Part shown: positions 23,601-33,301 of the stretch, piece by piece | How positions within the stretch are numbered: position 1 is the first letter of the stretch | Layout: each line of letters opens with the position of its first letter | Source of the DNA: Schoenoplectus triqueter | Lineage: Eukaryota > Streptophyta > Magnoliopsida > Poales > Cyperaceae | Reading direction: 5' to 3' | Assembly: GCA_964058805.1 (NCBI GenBank) | Contig: CAXKVV010000022.1 | Span: 930,001-994,000, forward strand | DNA: 64,000 nucleotides | The notes under the pieces: model-generated | Seen by the model: only the letters and a program-made list of their open reading frames with translations | Databases searched by the model: none | Told to the model about the DNA's origin: nothing | Made by a program: the position numbers and the translations under genes

Positions 23601-23609
23601 TTTAGTTTA

Positions 23610-24557
23610 TGTTTTGGTAAACTTCACTGAGTTTTTTTATAATAAATTGTCATTGAAAATTAATTTATCCCTTTAAGTCACTACATTTTTATTTATTTTA
23701 ATCAAATTATTTTATTAAAATTTTCATCCAAAATATTAATATAATATAAAATTATAATTCATTTATATATTTTTTAAGTACTAAACTGATAAGTATTCGG
23801 TATGGAGATTTTAATTTTAAAATATTTTAATTCTTTTATAGAATAAAATATAATTTAATAATATTAATTTTTAATAAATATTAAATATTAAATATAAATT
23901 GATGATGGTGAAGAAAAACATTGAACTTTATAGAATGAAAAATATTTAAAAAGATAATAAATAATATTCAAAATGAATAGTAATTACAATATTAATATTT
24001 TAAATGAAAACTTTAATGGTGTGTCCAATTGAAAAATAAAAAGTTCACTGATTACGAAGAGATAAATCAAATTTAAATGGCTAATTTATAAAAAAAAATT
24101 AGTGACACCCTTTTATTTCGAAAGAGAAAAGACATGTTTTTATCGAGTTTTTGCCGACTTGTGACAAAATCTAGTTCCATATATAACTATTTTGCATTAA
24201 GAATTTAATTGTCCAATTTATTCTCAACGCAGAAATATTTTTCCTCTATCAGTTAAATTTTCTCTTTTTTTTTTCAACTTCTTACCATCAATTGTTATCT
24301 TACATTATAATCCATGAATGTGACAAAATGATGGATTAATCTAATTCTAGTTTAGTACGTCAACCGTTGATAATGTTCTTCTGATTTGGATGCTAGTCAA
24401 TGATGCAATTAGACGTCGCCATTAAAAGCATTAAAAAAATATAATTTATATTTATTTAGCTATGGAATATCATATTATAAAAAATCTCCGTTCTTTAGAA
24501 GCGTAAATCAGTCCATTCAAATTTTAACACGAGTTTAATAATTTATAATATATAAAG
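23610..24557. other. Intergenic, AT-rich, no gene
   Basis: Nothing recognisable on either strand between the MULE-MITE and the Pack-MULE. Confidence 0.5.
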
Positions 24558-24756
24558 GGGTAAATTTTTTCCATGGTCACTGAATTTTACATGTTATCCA
24601 GTTTAGTCACTCAAATTCAAATTATCCATTTTTAATCCCTAATTTGATCATCTATCCATATTGCATCTTTCGTTAACTTTTTCCATCCCTTATCAAACTT
24701 CCCTCTCTTCTTTTTACCCCTTCTCAGTATCTGCTTCGATCTCCATCTCTCCTCAT

Positions 24757-25103
24757 CTAGTTTTTAGTAATAATAAATTTTATTAAATTAATATTATTAA
24801 AAATAAGAGTGAGAAACGTAAAATTTTAAATATACGAATGGCAGCGCGCCACTGGCAGTGGCGCGTTCACTGCGCATTTAAAACGCGCCACTGTCAGTGG
24901 TGCGTTTACTTCTTATATATACAAAACGCGCAAGTGAGATGGAAGCATTGCGCGGGATTTGAACAAAACGCGTCACTGTCAGTGGCGCGTTTCGTCCGCG
25001 CCACTGATAGTGACGCTGTCATTCGTATATTTGAAATTTTACGGTTCTCACTCTTATTTTTAATAATATTAATTTAATAATAATTATTAATAATAAAAAG
25101 TGC
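24757..25103. repeat. Foldback with an array of CGCGCCACTG..CAGTGGCGCG palindromes
   Basis: The arms share AATAAGAGTGAGAA(A/C)CGTAAA and are inverted over about 100 bp. The centre (24838-25016) contains about five short palindromes in a row, each with a CGC(G/C)CACTG-type left arm and a CAGTGGCG-type right arm around one central base, separated by AT-rich linkers. This GC-rich core stands out sharply from the AT-rich surroundings. The open frame across it is a by-product of the repeats. Confidence 0.75.
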
Positions 25104-25269
25104 TCCTCACCTGTACTCTTCTTCGCTTCCATCATCGACCTTTGTATATGCTTTTCAATCTCCTTTCGCCAAGTGCAATCAAATTATTGTTGCCAAATGA
25201 GACCACAACATCAACCCCCAACACGGAAGCATCACCCCCCTTCTACTAATTACCTCTGAAAGAAGGGAA

Positions 25270-26283
25270 AAAATAATCCAAATATTCTAACTAAAATAAC
25301 AAAAAGAACGAAGAACATACGACTACTTTATTTAGAAGATTTGATAGAGTATCTGACTGTAGATATAAAACAATCACCTTAGCCGAGGATAATTTTACCT
25401 CGAGGCTCTCCAGAAAAGGTAAAATTCCTTTATCCCTTTACTCTTAGCCATGTAATAAACCTTCTTCTCAAATGCTAACCTGCTAATTTCTGTTTCTTCT
25501 TGGTTGATCAAGCTGTTGTTCCAGAAGTCCCATACCTGTTATCCAATTCTTATACGCTATCTACAATGATCTCCATGTACTTTGGGGAATTCAAAGCGAT
25601 AAAAATAGAATCTTTCTCTGAAGCACCGTGCTCTTTAAGAAGAAAGACAATCACTTCGAAGAAGCATTTCCATTGCCAGAGAAGCATTGAACTGCGTTAA
25701 TACGCAGTTCTGGGTAGAGGTGTGCAAACGGTCGGTTTGGTTCAAACCGAAATAATTATATACATCTGAAGTTTTTTTCGATTTGTCAAATTACGAACCG
25801 AACAAAATTTTTAAAAATATCAACTAAATAAACCGAAAACCGAATAAACCGAATTTTTTTCGGTTTATTCGGTTAAACCGAAATTATATCATTTAAAGAG
25901 AGAAAAAATTATAAATTATAAACATTGATAGAAGAAATAAATAATTAAAAGGATAAAATAAATAACTAAATAAAACTTATAGAAAATAAATATATTCGGA
26001 TTATCTTTGTTATAATCCTTATTTATATCAAGTAAAATAAAATTATTTGAAAAACTTTGGACTATTCGGTTTATTCAGTTTATCCGATTTAGAAAAAAAC
26101 AAAACCGAACCAAAGAACAAAAACCGAATTAGCTAAAATTTTCAACCGAACCAAAAATTTTAAACCGAAAAACCGAACCAAATAGTCCAAAATTTAACGG
26201 TTCGGTTTAAAACCAATTAAACCGATCCGTTTGCACACCCCTAGTTCTGGGCTTGGCGAGGGAGACCGAGTAGCAGTAGCCAT
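25270..26283 (-). pseudogene. Captured mTERF-family gene fragment, interrupted by a hAT MITE
   Basis: On the minus strand an ATG at 26283 begins MATATRSPSPSPEL, a Ser/Pro-rich start. It is interrupted by the 25715-26243 MITE exactly at its CCCAGAAC TSD and resumes with RINAVQCFSGNGNASSK. After a frameshift it continues VIVFLLKEHGASEKDSIFIA and ALNSPKYMEIIVDSV; after another it gives WDFWNNSLINQEETEISRL, FEKKVYYMAKSKG and LPFLESLEVKLSSA, then YLQSDTLSNLLNKV. The LPFLES.....LSSA and KKVYYMAK strings and the spacing fit plant mTERF proteins, organellar nucleic-acid-binding regulators. In-frame stops and at least three frameshifts show it is not functional. It lies wholly inside the Mutator TIRs, so it is acquired cargo. 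Family assignment is from motif memory. Confidence 0.65.
25715..26243 (+). mobile_element. hAT-type MITE, family 2, copy 2 (nested)
   Basis: Begins TAGAGGTGTGCAAACGG and ends CGTTTGCACACCCCTA. It is flanked by the perfect 8-bp TSD GTTCTGGG (25707-25714 and 26244-26251). The interior has AACCGAA repeats. It inserted into the mTERF fragment inside the Pack-MULE, so it is younger than the capture. Confidence 0.93.
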
Positions 26284-27289
26284 GGTGAGTGCTGAAGTGA
26301 GAATCAGAGTCTAGTCTCTTCAGAGGGTTTTGGATGAGACGTGAATTATTTAGCTCGGTGGAGGGGACGAGTAGCAGCAGACATGGCGAGTGCTGAAGTG
26401 AGAATCATATAGCGCGAGGAGAGAGAAAACAGAGATTGAGAAGGGGTAAAAAGAAGAGACAGAACCTTGATAAGGGATGTAAAAATTAACGGAGGGATGA
26501 GATACGGATAAATGATCAAATTGAGGGATTAAAAATGGATGATTTGAATTTGAGTGACTAAAAATAGATAATACATGAAATTGAATGATCACCTAAAAAA
26601 TTTATCCTATATAAAGAAAATTAAGTTTTCAATTTTTTTTAGATATATCACACCATCAATCGTATTATTTGTTTAATTATTCTCTCATCATTAAAAAAGT
26701 ATGCATTTGATATTATTTACATGTATTCAATTTTAAATATAATATTGTATTCTTTATATGAATATTGTGTAAGTAATTATATTATTATCAATTTTAAATA
26801 TAATAAGTTTTTTTTGTATTCTTTATATTCTATCATTAAAAATATTTTTAAAACTAAAATTTATTTAATGCAATTATATTATTTTAAAGTTTATTTTTTT
26901 TCAATAAAATATATTTTTCCCATAGGGAAGTCTAAAAAAACAACCCTAGTTAATAAATGTTAACAATGTGTATAAATGAAAAGATTACTGTTGATCACAA
27001 AATCACCTCTATTTATGGCAGTCCATCAATTGGACAATTACAGTGATTCGCTAGATCGCTTGTTATCTGAACTTATAGTGGGTACGTTGTTCATTTCTTT
27101 TAAATAATATCCTAATTTAGTTTTGTCGGCTTCTTTACAATTGAACAAACAAATAATATCTAAATTTCATGAAATTTAAATACTATTTAATAAACTATTG
27201 AATTGAAATCATTCCAACACATAAAATTATAATGATTTTGATGAACCAATAAATAACATTCATATGATGGATAGTGTTAACTTTAATAT

Positions 27290-27485
27290 TATCGAATTTC
27301 TAACATTACTTTATATCATATATCTTCGATATCCATATAAATATGATTACCCTTTAGCAACGATTGCCAACCATTGCTATTGGGTAACCATATTTAAATG
27401 AATATAGTAATGATTGTCAGCCATTGCTAAGGGTTTTTATATTTATATGGATATAGATAACATATATGATTGAAAGTATTATCCT
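27290..27485. repeat. Small foldback element
   Basis: ATATCCATATAAATAT on the left (about 27329) pairs with ATATTTATATGGATAT on the right (about 27430). TTTAGCAACGATTGCC pairs imperfectly with a TCAGCCATTGCTAAGGG block. The palindrome extends outward into AT-rich sequence. It is a MITE-like hairpin without coding capacity. Confidence 0.6.
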
Positions 27486-29499
27486 AACATATTAATAAAT
27501 GACTTTTTTGAGAGTTTTTTCAACTTTTTGTTGATGTAATTTTTTTATTTTTTATATTTTAAAAATCGAGACAAATATATGGTGAAATTTATCTAAAGAG
27601 AGGATATGATTATGTAAAACTAATAATTAGCATGAAGAGTGTTGGAAATGAGACGAAAAGAAGAATACAAAGGTGATTGAGGGCTTGTTTTTTAAAAGAG
27701 GGAAAAGAGAGTTGTTTTTGAAATATTATCTATTTTTGAATTTAAAATATATCTATAAACTACATTTTGATTTCTTAACTTTTATTTTTTTCTAAAAAAA
27801 CTCAAATTTATCTATGAACTTTCATTTACACCAAATTAATCTTTAAACTTTGTTAAAAAAATCAAAATCATATCAGATCGAATCGGTTTGGATAAGATTA
27901 ACTATAAGATCGAACAAAAAAATGATATCACTAAGTGCAAATGAAAGTTCATATATCAATTTTTTTTTACCAAGTTCAACAACTAAAACCAACAGTTGTT
28001 CATTCGTTCAAAAAATTAAAGGATTAATTTGAAGTAATTGTTTAGGAAGTCTACGGACCAACTCAAGGATAAAAAATGAATCATTCCAAAATAAATCGAC
28101 CCTTATACTTTAAATTATATCAAATCAGTCCAATTTTGGTTCCTAGACTTCTTTCAATTGGATGTATAAACTTTCATTTTTCAATTGGATGTGTCACCTC
28201 TTAACATGACTTAATGAATCGACTGTACCCAATCCGATCTGACTTAGCTGGTAACGGAGCTTGATGCAACATTAAGAAGTTAATGAAGTTTGATTACATG
28301 TATCAAATGCAATTATATACTTCAGATATAATTTAACTTAAAATATAATTTCACTTATTAAATGAATACTAACTTTACTATTTTGAGATTCGTAGAGAGG
28401 TCATGACCCAATTTTTGCCGATTGTATAAAAATCGTCATATTTTTAACTATGAGATCAATAATTGAATAATTTTATATTTTATGGAGTCTAAATATAAAT
28501 TTTATCTAAGAAAAATACAAATATGATAGTAGTTCTGCTGTCATCTATGTGTCATCAAATAAAAATGGGGAACATTGATCCCCATATTTTTTTCTTACAC
28601 TCTGCCTATGATGTGATTTGTTTAAAGAACTCTTAGTTGGTCTTGATCAAGTATGAATAACTCGTTCGAAATGTCGCATTAATTATGATCTATATTATCA
28701 ATTTGCATAAACAGGTAAAAGCCAAAATTATAATATATTTAATTAAGTTATTCAGATCGGGTCGGATCGATTTATGACCAAATTGGTGGATTTGGTAAAA
28801 GATTTTGGACTGTAGAAAAACGTTTGGGTCTGATTCATCTAAGATAAACAGGAAAAAAAATATCGAGCCGACAATTTATATCCCTGATTGAATCATTTTT
28901 AGTTCCTTGTATTACAAACAGTGGCCGAATCAAAGCCCCTATATAATTTGTCTATCATGTGTTCTCTTCAAACTGATTTGATATATCCATCGATCCTGGT
29001 CCAAAGTCATAAAAGAGTCTCTCTATAGATTAGTACAGATGAAAATTTTCATTTCAAGCAAGGAGCAGGACTCTATAAATTATAATTTTATATTTTTATC
29101 CTTTAAATTTTATATATTTTTCAAATATAAATTCCCCCTGATTCCCTTAAAAAAATAAAATTATACTATAATTATGATCAACCCCTAGCCTTAAATACAA
29201 AATAGAATAAGTGAACATAATTGAAAAGTCAATTTGGTTAATTTTAATAAAGTTGAAGAACTAACTAAATTCTTCGCGTAACTTCTAATTTTCAGTACAG
29301 TTAAGGAGGCAATCGAGCTGGCTTTTAGAAAAAAAAGTTAATCTAATTCATTGCAAAATTCTGAATAATTTATGACCACAAAGAATTTCGCCCCTCAGAA
29401 GAATACTATATTCCGCAACCAACCAACCTTTATTTTGTTCTTTGTGTATTCCAAAAGTTTCATATGAAAGAATCTGTAGTTGACTCGTTGTGATGCCTA

Positions 29500-29665
29500 A
29501 ACACGGTGTAAGGTGAATTCATATTCACTGCTGCACAGCGCAGTACGGGATCCGTTCAATCATTTTGAGATTCATGCTAATTTAAATTTCAAAATACTAA
29601 TTTCAAAATGATCGAACGGACTACGTGTTGCGCAACAGTGAATTTAGATCCGTGTACAGTGATAA
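29500..29665. repeat. Small hairpin MITE
   Basis: The left arm (TGAATTCATATTCACTG..., CCGTTCAATCATTTTGA) and the right arm (TTTCAAAATGATCGAACGG, CAGTGAATTTAGATCC) are inverted copies over about 65 bp, with a short AT loop. No clear TSD. Confidence 0.6.
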
Positions 29666-30025
29666 GACAAAAACATGTAATTCATGTGCAAGTGCCCCGG
29701 AAAAACAGTGTCTTTGCCTTACTGTCTATCAGGCCCAGTAGCAGTCTCGGATTGCCTCAGCCAACTCCGACTCCGGACTGGGGTCGACCCTGACAATCCC
29801 GTCCCCAAATTGAATAAAAGGAAATTTTCCCTGGAACCGGAGCTGCCAATACCGTCCTCAGAGTGCAATTTTTCTTATCTGAATTTTCTTTAGCTTTCTT
29901 CACTCCTAAGTGCATTTTCCTATTCTCGTGCTGTAAACATTAAATAACAAAATGAAAGTTCATTCCTGACCCCACAAAATAGAAGAGATATATACTCCTA
30001 AAATATAATATGTTTTATGTGTTAT

Positions 30026-31211
30026 TGCTACACTAAATATCTTCTTTTGATTTATCGATTTGTAAAACAACTTTGAATTTTTCAATTTGTCTTATTTGAG
30101 TTTTGTGCAGGGATTAAAATGTAAATGGATTAGTGCACAAGAATCAAGACTAATGATGAGATACAAGAGCTTAATCAAGACTGCATTAGACTTAGATTTA
30201 GTTAGACTTAAACTAGGTTGAATTGATTAAGATAAATTGAGTTTAAACAACAGAGAAAAATGTTTCTGCCCAGTGAATCGTTATAACGGTTCAGTAATTG
30301 TTATAACGATTCATCTCAATACTCAAAAATATTCTAAGACGGAAAAATTCTCATAGAAATCAGAGCGTATCGTTATGTAACGATTCACTAATCGTTGCAA
30401 CGATTTATAAAACATATAACGATTAAGTGAATCGTTATAACGTTTCAGCTCAATCTGATCCAACGGTTATTATTTCTAAGCCGTTATAACAATTCACAAA
30501 TCGTAATAACGGCTCAGACCGAAAATAGTTTTCTTCATCTGTTTTAGAAGATCTATTTTAAAAGGATCACCTATCTCACTAATTATTATCTGATCAATCT
30601 AGCTAAATTATTACTCAAGAGAGCTTACTAGTTATATACAAAATGAGAGAGATAATTCAAGAGATAGAAACACTCAATTAGCCAAATTCTTATTTAAGCT
30701 CAATCTAGCTTCTCTCTATTCTCTCAATTTGATCATTCATGATCTTCTTGTAATCCGTTTCTTGAATTATAGTGCTCATCTTTTTCTTGAGTGTGTTGTC
30801 ACTCATTTCTTATTTTCAGTGTGTTATCACTCATCTTTTTTAATGTGTTGTCACTCTTATTATCGATAGGCTTGACAGCCCATTTTTATGTAAGAGACCA
30901 AGTTCCACAAGTGTAAAACTATTTTTTAGTGTTTCGGCTCAACTACAATTATTGGAGGTTGAGAGTCCCGGAGACGTAGACATTTTTAAGTTGAACTCTG
31001 TTACATCTTACGTTCTTGTTTGATCTTTTCTTTTCTTTTTCTCACATTTCTTTGATTGCTATATTCTTGTGAGAATTGAAATTAATTGAATTATATTCCG
31101 CTGCCATTACACTTGAACACTAAGCTCCAAATCGATTTATACATTTCTACCTTAATTTTTTTATATTCTTGCACTATTTTGACCTTTAATACCACCATCC
31201 TAGATCTATCA
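30026..31211 (+). mobile_element. Solo LTR, copy A
   Basis: Starts TGCTACACTAAATATC and ends GATCTATCA, with TG...CA termini, flanked by the 5-bp TSD GTTAT (30021-30025 and 31212-31216). It is 1186 bp with no internal domain next to it, so it is a solo LTR left by recombination. About 30270-30520 holds many copies of a CGTTATAACG-type palindrome. The 3' part (TTATATTCCGCTGCCATTAC) is conserved in copies B and C. Confidence 0.85.
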
Positions 31212-31216
31212 GTTAT

Positions 31217-32382
31217 AGATAAGCACCCTTGTCTATTTTATTATTGATATAAGTTGAAAGTTTTTTATAACTTCTAGATGAAAAAAAACTCATGTAATTA
31301 AAAATATAATATGCTATTATTGAATTAAAATGATTTAAAAATTATAATTAAAAAAATTTATATAATTAAAATTTTAAACAACATAATATTTAAAATGAAT
31401 TAGATTTTAGTTGAACTATATTCATTTTACGATTTTGAAAATAAAATAAGGCATTCAAGAAAACACTATGTTTTCATGGAAGAAAAAAAGATTTCAAAAC
31501 TTTGTCCTTACATAAAATTGTGAGTCCAATGTGTATTTGAATCATCATTTATTAGTAAACATTAATAGATTTTTTTTATCTATTGCAAACATTAATAGTA
31601 TTGATAATTATAATTAATATTAATAATTATTTAAATATTTCTTGATATAATTAATTATTAACTCAAAATTTTATAATGAATTTTTAACTCAAAATTTTTG
31701 TAACAAATTTTATAATACGGCCCTGGACTCGATCACGTGCACACACGACCACAATGTCCGTCACGTGCACACACGTCAATTACTTTAAATTATTAATTAA
31801 TTAATTATCTTAATATTAATTATAATTATTAATTAATATAAATTATACTTATTAATATATATAAGTGATATTTTTAAAGATTAATTTTATGAATTTATTG
31901 TAATCACTTTATTTCTTAATTGCTTATATTATTTTTTTAAAGTACACCAACATTTAAATATAATCAACAAATAAAACGAAATAAATCAGACGTCGCCGTA
32001 AAATATAATAATAACATAGGACATTAGTTGTCTGACATCAACGGTCTAATAATTACATTACATCGCCTTATTTTATCCTAATTAACAGAGTTTATAAACG
32101 TGATAAGTTATAATTTTAAATTAGATTTTTCTATATTACCAGATTGATATCACTTAATATGTCACGCGTCAATTTAAAATTTAGCTTTTGGAAGAAGAAC
32201 TATATTCTATATTTTCATTTTTTTTTATGTAAAATAATTATTGCTCCGTCCCGTGATGGTTCATTCATTGCATTGCACACGATAAAGATAAATTTTTTTG
32301 GACGGTTGCTTTTGAGTAAGTCTACTGTAGCCAGTAAGAGTTGGTTTGCTCTCGGCGAAAGACAAAGCCTCCGTACTCGATA
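31217..32382. other. Intergenic, AT-rich; paired CACGTG sites
   Basis: TCACGTGCACACACG occurs twice (about 31734-31748 and 31761-31775), each with a G-box core CACGTG. They are about 1.5 kb upstream of the metacaspase start and any role is speculative. No gene seen. Confidence 0.4.
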
Positions 32383-32387
32383 GCAAG

Positions 32388-32732
32388 GTTTTAAAATGCG
32401 GCTTTCAATATACGTGCGATTGATCATTATATAACGTATATGTGATATACGGTTATATATGCGGTTCAGTATGCGAATATGTATTCTAAAATTTTTTTAT
32501 AATATTTGAATCGATAATTTATTTTTGAAGAATTTTAATGTAAAATAAAAAATATAATAAGATATTAATATAATTTTGAATATTTTATATGAAAAATATA
32601 ATTTAATTAATTTTATAGACTTAATATAATAAATGTTTTAAAAAATAATACGCATTATTGAATATACGAATGCATACTATTATGCATGCACTGTATAAAT
32701 ATACGGTCATGCAGCCGCATTTTAAAATAATG
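32388..32732. mobile_element. MITE with TTTTAAAATGCGG termini
   Basis: GGTTTTAAAATGCGGCT on the left and AGCCGCATTTTAAAATA on the right are inverted repeats. The interior is AT-rich with repeated ATACGNNTAT-like words. It lies about 570 bp upstream of the metacaspase. The TSD is not clear. Confidence 0.55.
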
Positions 32733-33301
32733 CTCCATAGTAACTACCGGTTTTCTTTTTTTGGTTTTCTTTTTTCTTCGTTTATCCTGGGAACGGGGCT
32801 AGCATCCTCGACCCCAGTTTGGTGACGGGTTTAGTCGACCCAGCACTATTTTTTCTGTTTGTAGTTTTTCTTTAACGTGCGGACGGAAGAGGCAAGGACG
32901 ACCCCAAATTTCTAGGGACGCATCAAGCTATGACGATTGACGATCAGTTAACATCAAAAACCCCACCGCGTTGGCCTACTTTTTTAATTATAATATACTT
33001 TTTGCTTATTAAAAAAAAAGAAGCCCTCACAGTCATAGCATGAGACGGGTACAAGTTCTCAACTAAACAAATCTCCCAGGTCGACCTCACCCGCCCCGTC
33101 AACGGGCATTGCCTATTGAATGATTCTTCCTTTCCCTTTGCCTTTGAGCCATTCCCCTTGAAGCTCATAAGTCATAGCTAGAAACGAGAAAACAGAGAGA
33201 GAGGAAGAAAAAGGGGAAATAAGTTTTCTCAAGTTTCTCTTCCACAAGCAACTTCGCCTCCTATCTCCTCGCCGCTCCAGCCGTGCCGATCTTCAGCCCA
33301 A
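32733..33301 (+). promoter_or_regulatory. Upstream region and leader of the metacaspase gene
   Basis: More GC-rich than its surroundings. A purine-rich leader (about 33180-33225) and then a CTC-rich leader precede the ATG at 33302. No TATA box or named element could be assigned. Confidence 0.35.

Larger units (their letters stand above)
24558..26607. mobile_element. Pack-MULE (non-autonomous Mutator-like element) carrying an mTERF gene fragment
   Basis: The left end GGGTAAATTTTTTCCATGG and the right end (reverse complement GGATAAATTTTTTAGGTGA) begin inverted repeats of about 190 bp (24558 to about 24750, and about 26405 to 26607). Both sides are flanked by the perfect 9-bp TSD TATATAAAG (24549-24557 and 26608-26616), the Mutator hallmark. 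There is no transposase. The cargo is the 5' part of an mTERF-like gene on the minus strand. Two further insertions are nested inside: a palindrome-bearing foldback (about 24757-25103) and a hAT MITE (25715-26243). A block of about 40 bp near the right TIR (26270-26310) recurs at 26368-26408. Confidence 0.85.
26617..30020. other. Intergenic, AT-rich, no gene recognised
   Basis: Besides the two foldbacks listed separately, nothing with gene structure was seen. A moderately GC-rich stretch at about 29690-29850 has two overlapping short open frames, but no known domain and no convincing splice sites. Confidence 0.45.

Noticed and set aside
24838..25077. 79-codon frame beginning MAARHWQWRV
   Set aside because: It is created by the palindrome array (repeated HWQW/HCQW words) and has no protein family features.
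29608..29893. Overlapping frames in the GC-richer patch near 29.7 kb as a gene
   Set aside because: No domain, no convincing splice sites, and the upstream half is the arm of a hairpin MITE.
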